This document shows, in pieces, positions 18,180 to 27,593 of a stretch of DNA of 64,000 nt. This DNA comes from Gallionella sp. (GTDB lineage Bacteria > Pseudomonadota > Gammaproteobacteria > Burkholderiales > Gallionellaceae): contig PLWV01000012.1 in the NCBI GenBank assembly GCA_003153155.1, positions 16,578-80,577 on the forward strand, in the 5' to 3' direction. Made by a program: the position numbers and the translations under genes. The notes beneath the pieces are model-generated. The model did not search any database, had not been told where the DNA came from, and saw only the letters and a program-made list of their open reading frames with translations. The first letter of the stretch is position 1; the number at the start of each line of letters is the position of its first letter.

Positions 18180-19580
18180 TTAAACCACCGCACGCACCAG
18201 CTCGCTTGATCTTTCCGTCTTGACCCGCTGAATAAAAGCGACAAAACGGGAAGCCCAGTAGCAGCTGCCGATGGTGCGTAAATGTGTGTAAGATGCCAAC
18301 AGATTGTTCAGGATGAGTCCATCCTGTTGACCGTTGATGCCGTGCCCACGCTCGACGCGGTATGCGAACTGACTGTCGGGCGGCAGATTCTCCAAACTTG
18401 AATAATGAAATTCGTGCGCCCGAATTTGCTTGGCTGGCGCATTCTGCCGTGGCCAGGGATGCGCCGGGTTTTCCGCCAGATGTACATAGCCACGCCCGAT
18501 GGGCTTGTCATGCATTTGCACATCACCGGGTATCGCGTCCACCATCTGGTAAGACTGGCCCTGATAAGTAATGCTGCGCGACAGATACATCAGCCCGCCG
18601 CATTCGGCATAGGCCGGCATGCCGTTTTCGATGGCCTGTTTGATTTGACTGCGTAACGTGACGTTCTTCTCCAGTTCTGCAGCAAACACTTCGGGGAATC
18701 CGCCGCCGATATACAACGCATCCACATCGGGTAGCTGTGCATCACCAAGGGTGTCGAACGGCACGATTTCAGCACCCGCTGCGACCAGTGCGTCAAGATC
18801 GTCGGCGTAATAAAAACCAAATGCTCGATCGCGCGCCACGCCTATCGTTACCTTGTCTCCACAAGGAAGCACTTTCACTTCGGCTTTGTGCGGGACATCG
18901 AGAGCTTGTTTTTTGGACAGCGCCAGTATTCTATCCAAATCTATCCGGCTCTCGATGACCTCGCCTATCTGTTTGATCTTGGCTGAAGCTGCCGCAGATT
19001 CATTACTGGGCATCAAGCCAAGATGGCGTTCAATGATGCTGAGTTTTTCATCATGATGAATCGCACCGATCACCGGCACGTCGGTGTAATACTCGATGAC
19101 GGCGCGCAACTTGGCTTCGTGACGGCTGCCACCCAGGTTATTGAGTATCACCCCGGCAATATTGATGTCACGATCGAATGCCTGATAACCGAGAATCAGC
19201 GGCGCGATACCGCGCGTCATACCGCGCGCATCGATCACCAGGAACACCGGAAGGTCGAGCAGTTTTGCTAGTGCGGCGTTGCTATTGCTGCCGTCCAGTG
19301 CAAGACCATCGTAGAGACCCTTGTTACCCTCGACCAGATTGATCTCGGAGCTGTGCTGCTCGAAGGTGGAGACGATGTCGTCGCGTTCCATCAGGTACAA
19401 ATCCAGATTGCGACAGGCACGCCCTGACGCTTGGCTGAGCCACATGGGATCGATGTAATCAGGGCCCTTTTTAAACGGCTGGACAGTGTGCCCGCGATTT
19501 TTAAACGCGGCACACAAGCCTATGCTGACCATCGTTTTTCCGGATGACTTGTGCGCTGCGGAAATCAGCATTCGGTTCAT
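18180..19580 (-). CDS. dsrN: DsrN, sirohaem amidase (cobyrinate diamide synthase family)
   Basis: A 466-residue CobB/CbiA-family amidase with an N-terminal ATP-binding domain (SAAHKSSGKT) and a C-terminal glutamine amidotransferase domain whose catalytic Cys lies in AECGGLMYL. DsrN is held to convert sirohaem to the amide form used by sulfite reductase. ATG 19580 leaves 7 bases after dsrP; ATG 19628 would overlap dsrP by about 40 bases and is less likely. Confidence 0.92.
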   Translation of the reverse strand: MNRMLISAAHKSSGKTMVSIGLCAAFKNRGHTVQPFKKGPDYIDPMWLSQASGRACRNLDLYLMERDDIVSTFEQHSSEINLVEGNKGLYDGLALDGSNSNAALAKLLDLPVFLVIDARGMTRGIAPLILGYQAFDRDINIAGVILNNLGGSRHEAKLRAVIEYYTDVPVIGAIHHDEKLSIIERHLGLMPSNESAAASAKIKQIGEVIESRIDLDRILALSKKQALDVPHKAEVKVLPCGDKVTIGVARDRAFGFYYADDLDALVAAGAEIVPFDTLGDAQLPDVDALYIGGGFPEVFAAELEKNVTLRSQIKQAIENGMPAYAECGGLMYLSRSITYQGQSYQMVDAIPGDVQMHDKPIGRGYVHLAENPAHPWPRQNAPAKQIRAHEFHYSSLENLPPDSQFAYRVERGHGINGQQDGLILNNLLASYTHLRTIGSCYWASRFVAFIQRVKTERSSELVRAVV

Positions 19581-19587
19581 GGCGGAA

Positions 19588-20784
19588 TTAATCAGTGGTT
19601 CCCCGGCCGGCAATGTATGGCTTGTCATGAGGAATGAAATTAAGCACCCTGACGCTGACCGTGGTAATTAAAAAAGCAATGCCGAGCCCGCCGCAACCCA
19701 GCAGAAACTCCGGGAGAGAGGGTTGATACAGGCCAATCTGTCCATCGCCGAAACTGCTCTTGGCTTCATAGCCCGGGAAGATGTTCAACGGATAAGCCTG
19801 CCCGCCGATGATGAACACATACAGCAGCGCAAAGCCGCCCAGAATGACCAACATCGAAGCCGTGATCACACTCTTGGTGTTGCCTAAACCGGGAAGAACG
19901 ATCAGCAGCAGCGGCAGGAGATTGCCGAGCAGAACATAACCCCACCAGAACAGTTGTGGGTATATACCGCCATCTACCAGGATGAAATGCTCGAAGCCGG
20001 ATTGGTGCGCGAAATACAGGTTGGTAAGGTGATATGCCGCGACCAGATACAACGCGCCTATGATGAAAATACCGAGCAGGTTTTTCATGCGCTTTACGAT
20101 ATCAGGTGTGTGTGTGTTTCCATTCCAGGCGTATATGGCCGATTGGACGACGTGAAAGACCGCCAACCCCCAAGCGAAGGAAAGGACGATGAACATCGGT
20201 GGCAGCAAAGCTGATCCATAAGCCTGCCTGGCCACGAGGAAAGCGAAGATCAGTCCGGTGCCGGTGGTGAGTATGAATCGCCAGACGAATACCACGAAAC
20301 CCACCGGCTTCGACCAAGGATTCATGCGCTGTTCCATCATGGTCCAGAGATAAATCGCCACCGCGGCGAACATACCGGAATACAACAGGATATTCCAGGC
20401 GAATACCGAAGTGATGTTGTAGTGGGTCGCAGCCACGATGATGCGGTCCGGACGCCCCAGGTCGAGCATCAACACCGTCAGACCTCCGGCCAGCAGCGCG
20501 ATGGACAGCAGACTGGCGAGCGGAGCCCTGGCCTTGTAGACGGTTTTGCCAAATACCGAACCGATCGATGCCACATTGAGCACCCCGGAGGCCGCGACGA
20601 TCATGAATATGGCGAAAATGTGGGGGATTCCCCAGACGATCTGGTTGTTCATGCCGGTGATGATATGGCCGTGCTCCTCCATCATATGCGCCGCATATAA
20701 CCCCATCAGCACGACCAAGCCACCCGCAGCAACCAGTGCGTAGAAGAGTCTGTTTTTAAACTGCAGCGGAGAGTGGCTGGCCAT
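19588..20784 (-). CDS. dsrP: DsrP, quinone-interacting membrane subunit
   Basis: A 398-residue NrfD/PsrC-family membrane protein with about ten predicted helices. As part of DsrMKJOP it exchanges electrons between the quinone pool and DsrO/DsrJ. It lies 5 bp after dsrO. Length and hydrophobic pattern match the family. Confidence 0.93.
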   Translation of the reverse strand: MASHSPLQFKNRLFYALVAAGGLVVLMGLYAAHMMEEHGHIITGMNNQIVWGIPHIFAIFMIVAASGVLNVASIGSVFGKTVYKARAPLASLLSIALLAGGLTVLMLDLGRPDRIIVAATHYNITSVFAWNILLYSGMFAAVAIYLWTMMEQRMNPWSKPVGFVVFVWRFILTTGTGLIFAFLVARQAYGSALLPPMFIVLSFAWGLAVFHVVQSAIYAWNGNTHTPDIVKRMKNLLGIFIIGALYLVAAYHLTNLYFAHQSGFEHFILVDGGIYPQLFWWGYVLLGNLLPLLLIVLPGLGNTKSVITASMLVILGGFALLYVFIIGGQAYPLNIFPGYEAKSSFGDGQIGLYQPSLPEFLLGCGGLGIAFLITTVSVRVLNFIPHDKPYIAGRGTTD

Positions 20785-20789
20785 TTTAT

Positions 20790-21506
20790 TTATATCCCCT
20801 GGTAACGAATGCCGGTATTAAGCCCCAGATCGGCGCGCACCTGCGTGGATTGGACAGTGCGGATTTTTTTGGAAATCTCGCTTTCAGGATCGTTGAGATT
20901 GCCGAATATAATGGATTTATTCGGACAAGCCTCGGCGCAAGCGGGTTGCTGGCCTTTATCCACGCGATGCACACACATCGTGCAGCTTTCCACCGTGCCC
21001 TTGCCGCGCGGCACGTCGGGCTTCTGGTCATGCAGCGGTTCGTGTACGAAAGAACGCGCCTTGTACGGGCAGGCCATCATGCAGTAGCGGCAACCGATGC
21101 ACAGATGCTTGTCGACCAGCACGATGCCGTCAGCGCGCTTGAAGGAGGCGCCTGTTGGACAGACGTCCACGCAGGGAGGTTCATCGCAATGCTGGCACAT
21201 CATCGGCAGTGACAATGTCCGGCCGCCGCGCATATCCTTGAGCTCGACCTTGCGCATCCACTGCGAGTCCGTCGGACTCAACCCGCCGGACAAGCCGTTT
21301 TCCTTGTTGCATGCGGTCACGCAGTCGTTGCAACCGTCCGCACAGTTCGCGGTGTCGATCAGCATGCCCCAACGTACTTTGCTCGAAACGGCCTCGGACT
21401 TGCCGTGCGCCATATCGAACAGCAACATTCCCGGGGCGATAGCGACCGCCACCGCCCCAACCGAGGTTTTCAGAAATTGCCTGCGCTGCACATTCGTGTC
21501 GCTCAT
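20790..21506 (-). CDS. dsrO: DsrO, periplasmic ferredoxin-like subunit
   Basis: A 238-residue protein with a Tat signal (RRQFLKTSVGAVAVA) and several cysteine clusters for [4Fe-4S] centres, including CADGCNDCVTAC, CIGCRYCMMACPY and CTMCVHRV. It is the periplasmic electron-transfer partner of DsrP and DsrJ. It begins at the base next to the dsrJ stop. Confidence 0.95.
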   Translation of the reverse strand: MSDTNVQRRQFLKTSVGAVAVAIAPGMLLFDMAHGKSEAVSSKVRWGMLIDTANCADGCNDCVTACNKENGLSGGLSPTDSQWMRKVELKDMRGGRTLSLPMMCQHCDEPPCVDVCPTGASFKRADGIVLVDKHLCIGCRYCMMACPYKARSFVHEPLHDQKPDVPRGKGTVESCTMCVHRVDKGQQPACAEACPNKSIIFGNLNDPESEISKKIRTVQSTQVRADLGLNTGIRYQGI

Positions 21507-21878
21507 TTAATGTTCTTTCTGCACCAAAGCGGATCTTCGTTTGCTGGAATGACATTCGAAACAATCGATCTTGACCGCTTCGTAACGGTGACAGCCTTCG
21601 CAGAAACTATCTGCACGCCCGATCACGCTGTTATCGCGCAAACTAGCATGACATTCGATGCAATTCTTCAGGCTATATTTTCCGTCGCGTATGCCTTGGT
21701 GTACAGTTTCATCGCGCTGCTGAAACAGCACCTTCATATGGTTCTTGCGCATCCACTGCGGCTCTGCCACGCACTGGCCGCCTTTGCCTATATCGAGCTT
21801 GGGCATGCCGTAGCTTTCTGTGGCATCCGCGGATGCGGACAAGCAGAGTGCGGCCAGCAGCGCGAATAGTTTTAACAT
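21507..21878 (-). CDS. dsrJ: DsrJ, triheme cytochrome c
   Basis: A 123-residue protein with an N-terminal signal or anchor segment and three haem sites: CIECH, CEGCH and CFECH, as expected for DsrJ. The family has one haem with unusual His/Cys coordination; C at about residue 35 (GGQCVAEP) is a candidate ligand. The long open frame upstream overlaps dsrL in another frame and is a shadow; ATG 21878 lies just after the dsrL stop. Confidence 0.93.
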   Translation of the reverse strand: MLKLFALLAALCLSASADATESYGMPKLDIGKGGQCVAEPQWMRKNHMKVLFQQRDETVHQGIRDGKYSLKNCIECHASLRDNSVIGRADSFCEGCHRYEAVKIDCFECHSSKRRSALVQKEH

Positions 21879-21883
21879 TTGTA

Positions 21884-23851
21884 TTACTCGCCAAGCCCCA
21901 TCTGGATATAACCCGTCGGGCACACATCCGCGCAAATATGGCAGCCGATACACTTGTTGTAATCGGTATCGACATAGCGACCGAGCGTGGCCTTGGCCTT
22001 GGGCACGCGGAACACGGCGGTTTGCGGGCAGTACACCACGCAATTGTCGCATTCGAAACACATGCCGCAACTCATGCAACGTTTGGCTTCCGCCACCGCG
22101 TTTTCCTGGCTGAGCACGCCCAGACGATCTTCAAAATTACCCAGCGCGGATTCCTTGCTCAGGGTAATGACGTTGCGTCTATTGCGCGCGACGATGGAAA
22201 AGTGCCCCAGGAATAGTTTGTCGTGCGGGATCACATATCGATCCGAACGATTATCGAAGTTGTGTACTGCCACGTTGGAACTGTCAGTGCCACGCAACGG
22301 CTCGTGCGTTTCTTTGACTTCAAGACCTTTTTCCATCATCTTGCGCATCAGATCGAATTGATGTGCATCGATCTTGGGACGTTTTTCCAGATCCAGGCCG
22401 TTCAGGTAATTGTGTATGCCATCCGCAGCAATAGAGCCATGACCGATAGCGGTGGTCAGCAGATGCGGACGTATGATGTCACCGCCGGCGAACACGCCCT
22501 TCTGTCCGGCGACCAGATAGTTGCGATCCGTCGAGACTGCACCCTTGCCATTGTTGAATTCTTCAAGCCCGGTAAAGTCCACTGCCTGACCGATCGCTGA
22601 CACGATCAGGTCGGCGGGGATATCCTCCTCGGTACCCTCGATATTCTTGACCTCCAGTTTGCTGCCGGCCATCTTTGCCTCGCACTGACTGACGCGCAGC
22701 GCTGTGGCACGTCCATCCGCGCCGCGCACGATGCCTATCGGCACCAGGCTGCCGCGGATCGCGATACCTTCTGCGAGCGCTTGTTCTATTTCGTGCTTAT
22801 TCGCCTGCATCTTGTCGATGGCGAAGATCGAGGTCAGCGTCACTTCTGCACCCTGCTTGGCCGAAATTTCTGCCACATCATGCGCGATCTGGCCCGCGAT
22901 GGCCTGCTCGAAATCCGTTGGTTTGGATTGCTCGAGATGGCCGAGACGCCGTGCGACCGTGGCCACGTCGATCGACGTGTCACCGCCGCCGACTACCACC
23001 ACGCGTTTGCCGACGTGCTGGAGACGGCCGTCATTGAAAGCTTTCAGAAAGGCCGTTGCAGTCACCACATTCGGTGCCGAGCTGTCGGCAATGGGCAAGG
23101 CACGGCCGGCTTGCGCACCCATACCGAGGAAAACCGCATCGAAGTCCTTGCGGATTTGTTCCAGGGTTATATCCGTGCCCACGCGGCATTTCATCCTGGT
23201 CTTCACACCCAGATCAGTGATACGTTTGATTTCCGCATCCAGCACATCGCGCGGCGTACGGAAACCCGGAATGCCGTAACGCATCATGCCACCAAGATGT
23301 TCGTGCTCGTCGAACACGGTGACTTCATGCCCTTTCAGGGTGAGCTGATAGGCACAGGACAAACTTGCCGGGCCACCGCCGATGACCGCCACTTTTTTAC
23401 CGGTTGGTTTTGCGCTATTGTGATATGCAAGGTTATTGCTTATCGCGTATTCGCCAAGAAAATGTTCGACCGAATTGATACCGACGTGATCCTCCAGGGC
23501 ATTGCGATTGCATCCGGTCTCGCACGGTGCCGGACAAACCCGCCCCATCACCGACGGAAATGGATTGGCTTCGGTCAAACGGCGAAATGCATATTCCTGC
23601 CAAGGCATGGCCGGCTTGCCATCTGCTCCAACCGGCGGTTTTTCCGTACCGCGCACGATGGCCAGATAGCCGCGGATATCTTCACCTGCCGGACAACTTC
23701 CCTGGCAAGGCGGCGTGGACTGAATGTAGGTCGGGCACTTGTGCGTAAAGCTCGCCTGCATGATCTTCTCGCTCAAACGGCCAACCTTTGTGTCGCCATC
23801 TTTATAACGACGGAAAGTTATTTGTTGAGTTGTTTCAGTTGTTGATGACAT
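21884..23851 (-). CDS. dsrL: DsrL, iron-sulfur flavoprotein NAD(P)H oxidoreductase
   Basis: A 655-residue protein of the GltD-like family with an N-terminal Fe-S region (CQGSCPAGEDIRGYL), FAD- and NAD(P)-binding loops (IGGGPASLSCAYQL and VVGGGDTSIDVA), and a C-terminal ferredoxin domain (CMSCGMCFECDNC and CIGCHICADVCPTG). DsrL is the physiological electron acceptor of DsrAB in sulfur oxidisers. Its presence marks this as an oxidative dsr system. ATG 23851 is chosen over a long upstream frame that overlaps the intergenic gap and dsrK. Confidence 0.94.
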   Translation of the reverse strand: MSSTTETTQQITFRRYKDGDTKVGRLSEKIMQASFTHKCPTYIQSTPPCQGSCPAGEDIRGYLAIVRGTEKPPVGADGKPAMPWQEYAFRRLTEANPFPSVMGRVCPAPCETGCNRNALEDHVGINSVEHFLGEYAISNNLAYHNSAKPTGKKVAVIGGGPASLSCAYQLTLKGHEVTVFDEHEHLGGMMRYGIPGFRTPRDVLDAEIKRITDLGVKTRMKCRVGTDITLEQIRKDFDAVFLGMGAQAGRALPIADSSAPNVVTATAFLKAFNDGRLQHVGKRVVVVGGGDTSIDVATVARRLGHLEQSKPTDFEQAIAGQIAHDVAEISAKQGAEVTLTSIFAIDKMQANKHEIEQALAEGIAIRGSLVPIGIVRGADGRATALRVSQCEAKMAGSKLEVKNIEGTEEDIPADLIVSAIGQAVDFTGLEEFNNGKGAVSTDRNYLVAGQKGVFAGGDIIRPHLLTTAIGHGSIAADGIHNYLNGLDLEKRPKIDAHQFDLMRKMMEKGLEVKETHEPLRGTDSSNVAVHNFDNRSDRYVIPHDKLFLGHFSIVARNRRNVITLSKESALGNFEDRLGVLSQENAVAEAKRCMSCGMCFECDNCVVYCPQTAVFRVPKAKATLGRYVDTDYNKCIGCHICADVCPTGYIQMGLGE

Positions 23852-23871
23852 TGACTGCCTCCGATTAATTG

Positions 23872-25404
23872 TTATTTCGCACCCAGCTTGATCGCGTTGC
23901 TGACCAACTGGTGAACACCGCCAACCATGTTTCTCTCGAACCCGTAATACGGCATCACTTTGGAGAATTGCGTCTTGCATATCGCACATATGCACGCCAT
24001 GAAATTCACTCCGTGCTCATCAGCCGCCCGCTTTAATGCCTCCATGCGCGGTAGCGCGCCCTTGACGCGCAAGTCCATCAGATCGTCAGTCAACAGCCCA
24101 CCACCGCCACCGCAACAAAATGTTCTTTCGTGCGTGGTACTTGGATCCATCTCAACGAAATGGTTGGCGACCGACTTGACGATGTTGCGCGGGATGTCGA
24201 ACTGCCCACCCGGATAATCGCCCATGCGCGAACCGCGCGCCACGTTGCATGAATCATGGAAAGTGATGATGTGTTTATCATTGGCTTCCTTGTCGAAAGA
24301 AAGCGCACCTTGTTCGATCATGTCCCAGGTAAATTCACAAATATGCATCGGCTGTTTGTAGCGATGGTCGAGCTGCTTTTGCAGCATCATTGCGAACTGG
24401 TCGTCCGGGTCCGCCCCGTCTCCCACACCGGTAAGGGTATTCCAAAAGCTATAGGCGACCCGCCAGGCATGGCCACATTCGCCGACCACGATGCGCTTGA
24501 CGCCCAGTTCCAACGCGGCTTGACGAATCCGCAACGCAACTTTGCGCAGCTGTTCGTAATTACCGATGAACATGCCAAAGTTGGCAGCTTCAGAAGACAT
24601 CGAGGAAAGAGTCCAACTGGTCCCGGTAGCGTGAAACACCTTGCCATAGCCGATCAGGCTGTCGATATGCGGCTCGGCAAAGAAATCAGCTGAAGGAGTG
24701 ATAAATAAAACCTCTGCACCCTTTACATCGACCGGGAAGCGCACATCGATACCGGTGTCCTCTTTGACATCCTCCTCCAGACCTTCCAGCGTATCCTTTA
24801 GTGCGGGCCCGGGTAGACCGAGGTTGTTGCCGATCTTATGCACCTTGCCGATGATCTCATTGTCATACTTCTGGCCGTAACCGATGGAATCGAGGATTTC
24901 GCGGGCCGCCATGGTGACCTCGGCGGTGTCGATGCCGTATGGACAAAACACCGAGCAACGGCGGCATTCGGAACATTGGTGAAAGTAGTTGTGCCATTCG
25001 TCCAGCACTTCGCGGGTCAAATCTCGGGCACCCACCAATTTGGGGAATATCTTGCCCGGCAGTGTGAAATAACGGCGGTATATGCTGCGCATCAGATCTT
25101 GCCGCGCAACCGGCATGTTTTTCGGATCCTGCGTGCCGATGAAATAATGACATTTATCCGAGCATGCTCCGCAATGTACGCAGCTATCCATGTACACCGC
25201 GAGCGAGCGGTATTTGCCGAGCAATTCACCCATCTTGGCTATCGCCTGATCATGCCAGTCGTCAACCAGCTGGCCGGGAAATCCCAGCGCCCCCTGAATC
25301 TTGTCGTTGGCGACATACGGCCCACTACCTTCCATGGCCCCCGGCTTCAAAGCCGGAATAATCGGAATGATGCGATATGCGGGTGCTGTGATCTTAGCGC
25401 TCAT
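23872..25404 (-). CDS. dsrK: DsrK, heterodisulfide reductase-like Fe-S subunit
   Basis: A 510-residue HdrD-like protein with two ferredoxin-type clusters (CVHCGACSDKC and CSECRRCSVFCPYG) and CCG-type domains (FCCGGGGGLL and CICAICKTQF). It is cytoplasmic and thought to act on the DsrC trisulfide. The start overlaps the dsrM stop by 4 bases. Confidence 0.95.
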   Translation of the reverse strand: MSAKITAPAYRIIPIIPALKPGAMEGSGPYVANDKIQGALGFPGQLVDDWHDQAIAKMGELLGKYRSLAVYMDSCVHCGACSDKCHYFIGTQDPKNMPVARQDLMRSIYRRYFTLPGKIFPKLVGARDLTREVLDEWHNYFHQCSECRRCSVFCPYGIDTAEVTMAAREILDSIGYGQKYDNEIIGKVHKIGNNLGLPGPALKDTLEGLEEDVKEDTGIDVRFPVDVKGAEVLFITPSADFFAEPHIDSLIGYGKVFHATGTSWTLSSMSSEAANFGMFIGNYEQLRKVALRIRQAALELGVKRIVVGECGHAWRVAYSFWNTLTGVGDGADPDDQFAMMLQKQLDHRYKQPMHICEFTWDMIEQGALSFDKEANDKHIITFHDSCNVARGSRMGDYPGGQFDIPRNIVKSVANHFVEMDPSTTHERTFCCGGGGGLLTDDLMDLRVKGALPRMEALKRAADEHGVNFMACICAICKTQFSKVMPYYGFERNMVGGVHQLVSNAIKLGAK

Positions 25405-26123
25405 TTGGACTCCAATTTTTTGGCCCAGCCGGAGATGTGTCGCTTGTCACGCGGGTTATCTGCCTGGTTGCGGCCAGGCGAAAAAAACAATCCGGGAGCA
25501 TGTAACAGCTTGCTGATAGGAAAGATCATCAATAGCACCGCGACCAGAGATAGATGTACATAAAGACCAATGCTGGAAGGCAAAGGCTGCAAGTCGAAAT
25601 TCATCAGCCCGAGCATGAATCCCTTTACAGCTATCACATCGCCATGTACCACAAACCTCATCGCCAGGCCGGATACCCCGATCGCCAGGAACAGTGCCAG
25701 CATCAGATGATCAGAGGGAGTGGATATATAGCGGATGCGTTCGACAAAAATGCGCCGCGCCCACAGTCCCGCCACACCTAGCACCATGGTGATGCCGGCA
25801 TACATTCCGAACGGCTGAATGAACGCCACCCAAGCCCAGACAGGCTCGGTGAAGTAGCGCAAGTGGCGCAACAGAACAAGGGCCAGGCTGGCATGAAACA
25901 ACCACCCCAAGCCCCACGTCCATAGATTCGCTTTGAACAGGCTCTCAAACAGGAACACTTCGCGCATCATGCGCAATACTACCCCGCCGGTGGTAATGGG
26001 TGCCGGCGTGGTGGGTATTTTAAGCGGGGCGGGAGTACGGGTATAAACGCTGATACGGTAGAGCGTACCCACGACAAACACCAGGGTGGCAAAGTAAAAC
26101 AGGATTGCGAATAAGGTGCTCAT
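25401..26123 (-). CDS. dsrM: DsrM, haem b membrane subunit
   Basis: A 240-residue NarI-like protein with about five to six predicted membrane helices and several membrane histidines that could bind haem b. It anchors DsrK and passes electrons to quinone. It starts 38 bp after dsrC and overlaps dsrK. Confidence 0.93.
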   Translation of the reverse strand: MSTLFAILFYFATLVFVVGTLYRISVYTRTPAPLKIPTTPAPITTGGVVLRMMREVFLFESLFKANLWTWGLGWLFHASLALVLLRHLRYFTEPVWAWVAFIQPFGMYAGITMVLGVAGLWARRIFVERIRYISTPSDHLMLALFLAIGVSGLAMRFVVHGDVIAVKGFMLGLMNFDLQPLPSSIGLYVHLSLVAVLLMIFPISKLLHAPGLFFSPGRNQADNPRDKRHISGWAKKLESK

Positions 26124-26161
26124 CGTGGGTCTGTTGCAGAAGTTCCACTAAAATATCCGGA

Positions 26162-26497
26162 TCAGACGCAACCGGTTGGCTTCGGCAATCCAGCGATCTT
26201 GCAAGCTTGCTTGCCCGGACCGTATGGGAACAGGCCATACAGATATTCGCTGTTGCCTTTGTCGGCACCCAGTTTTTTGCCTATCGCTTTGGTCAGCACA
26301 CGAACTGCCGGCGCGATTTGATATTCTTCAAAATATTCACGCAGAAAATTGATGACCTCCCAATGCTGATCCGTCATGTCGACGCTTTCAGTTTTGGCGA
26401 TGTAGTTGGCGATATCCTTATTCCAGTCAGCCAGATTGACAAGGTAGCCCTCTTCATCGGTTTCATAAGATTTTCCGTCGACTTCGATGTTGGACAT
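26162..26497 (-). CDS. dsrC: DsrC, sulfur-carrier substrate of DsrAB
   Basis: A 111-residue DsrC/TusE-family protein that carries both redox cysteines of a true DsrC: C99 in KQACK and C110, the penultimate residue, ten residues apart. DsrC presents persulfide sulfur to DsrAB and forms a trisulfide. ATG 26497 is preceded by AAGGAGAA; the upstream frame runs over dsrH and is a shadow. Confidence 0.96.
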   Translation of the reverse strand: MSNIEVDGKSYETDEEGYLVNLADWNKDIANYIAKTESVDMTDQHWEVINFLREYFEEYQIAPAVRVLTKAIGKKLGADKGNSEYLYGLFPYGPGKQACKIAGLPKPTGCV

Positions 26498-26522
26498 GGT
26501 AATTCTCCTTATATGATAAAAG

Positions 26523-26819
26523 TTAGAGCCAGGATTGGCAGTTTTTATTGGTCGTAGTGAGATCGACAAAGCCGCCGTAATCCACAGGTAATACTCCTGC
26601 GATGATGCGATCGGCAAATCCGCGCGCTTCAAGATCGGGCTGCAAAACATATATCTTGAAACGCCCCATCGCCTCGCGTATTTTACCCTCGAATGCATTG
26701 CCGAATGTGGCAGCGTAGACCGCATCTTCGATAAGCAAAATATCCCCGGATTGAGCAACACGCAAACAACTGTCGAGCGAGCTGTTCGTCAGTGGAGATT
26801 TGTTGATAATGTGCAGCAT
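26523..26819 (-). CDS. dsrH: DsrH, sulfurtransferase subunit
   Basis: A 98-residue DsrH/TusB-family protein (MLHIINKSPL start) with a cysteine at about residue 18 where DsrH has a conserved one, plus one near the C-terminus. With DsrE and DsrF it forms the hexameric complex that passes sulfur to DsrC. Confidence 0.92.
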   Translation of the reverse strand: MLHIINKSPLTNSSLDSCLRVAQSGDILLIEDAVYAATFGNAFEGKIREAMGRFKIYVLQPDLEARGFADRIIAGVLPVDYGGFVDLTTTNKNCQSWL

Positions 26820-26833
26820 TTAGAGATTCTCCA

Positions 26834-27208
26834 TTAGAAACTCAAGACCACGTCTTGCTGATCCATCAACTCACCCAATTCCTTGCAGCCAAGCACGATG
26901 ACATCAACCAGCAGGTCTGCTTCTGTCAAGCCGCGAGCTTCAAGAGACTCCTTTTCGACATAGAGTTTCTCGACATCGTATCCCTCCAGTGCGCGGTAGG
27001 CAGGCGAGAAGTTTTTGGTCTCTATGCCTTTGGTCTGTTGCGCCTTCTTCAATTGATAAACGCCGTCATCGAGAAATACCAGTGACACGTTCTGGTCAAA
27101 GGCTGCGGTGATCAGCACGACTTCCAGAGCCTCGAGCGCGTAAATCGTGCCATAAGGCGCCTTGCGATTGACGAACATGAATTTCTTGATGTTGTTTCCC
27201 TCGCTCAT
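26834..27208 (-). CDS. dsrF: DsrF, sulfurtransferase subunit
   Basis: A 124-residue DsrF/TusC-family protein with the typical start KKFMFVNRKAPYGT and a cysteine in VIVLGCKELGE. It is the structural partner of DsrE and DsrH. It lies 11 bp after dsrE. Confidence 0.93.
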   Translation of the reverse strand: MSEGNNIKKFMFVNRKAPYGTIYALEALEVVLITAAFDQNVSLVFLDDGVYQLKKAQQTKGIETKNFSPAYRALEGYDVEKLYVEKESLEARGLTEADLLVDVIVLGCKELGELMDQQDVVLSF

Positions 27209-27219
27209 GCCAGCTATCC

Positions 27220-27579
27220 TTAATCGCCAAACACGACGGTACGCTCGGTCTGGATGCCGGCTTCAACCAGTTGGCCCAACCCGGAAATCCTGAAACCTTT
27301 CGCCAGATTTTCTTCCCTGATGCCACGTCGCAAAGCTGCTGCAACGCAAACCACCAGATCCACACCATGCTCTTCGTTGAGCGTGCTCCAGCGATTCACA
27401 ATATTACGGTCGTCCTGCGGCGGCTCGGTCAACTTTGAGGCGTTATTCACACCGTCGTGATAAAAAAACACGCGCCAGACTTGATGGCCTTTTGCAATCG
27501 CCGCCTTGCAGAACAAGTAGGCCGAATCGCTGGATTGATGTTGATAAGGTCCCTCATTAACGACAATTCCAAATTTCAT
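27220..27579 (-). CDS. dsrE: DsrE, active sulfurtransferase subunit
   Basis: A 119-residue DsrE/TusD-family protein. C78 in VDLVVCVAAALRRG matches the active cysteine that carries persulfide in this family. ATG 27579 is chosen over a longer frame that runs back into the dsrB end. The presence of DsrEFH supports an oxidative pathway. Confidence 0.94.
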   Translation of the reverse strand: MKFGIVVNEGPYQHQSSDSAYLFCKAAIAKGHQVWRVFFYHDGVNNASKLTEPPQDDRNIVNRWSTLNEEHGVDLVVCVAAALRRGIREENLAKGFRISGLGQLVEAGIQTERTVVFGD

Positions 27580-27593
27580 GCGGCCGCTCCCGG

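Noticed and set aside
22781..23845. 354-codon plus-strand frame opposite dsrL
   Set aside because: Antisense to dsrL; no start signal or recognisable domain.
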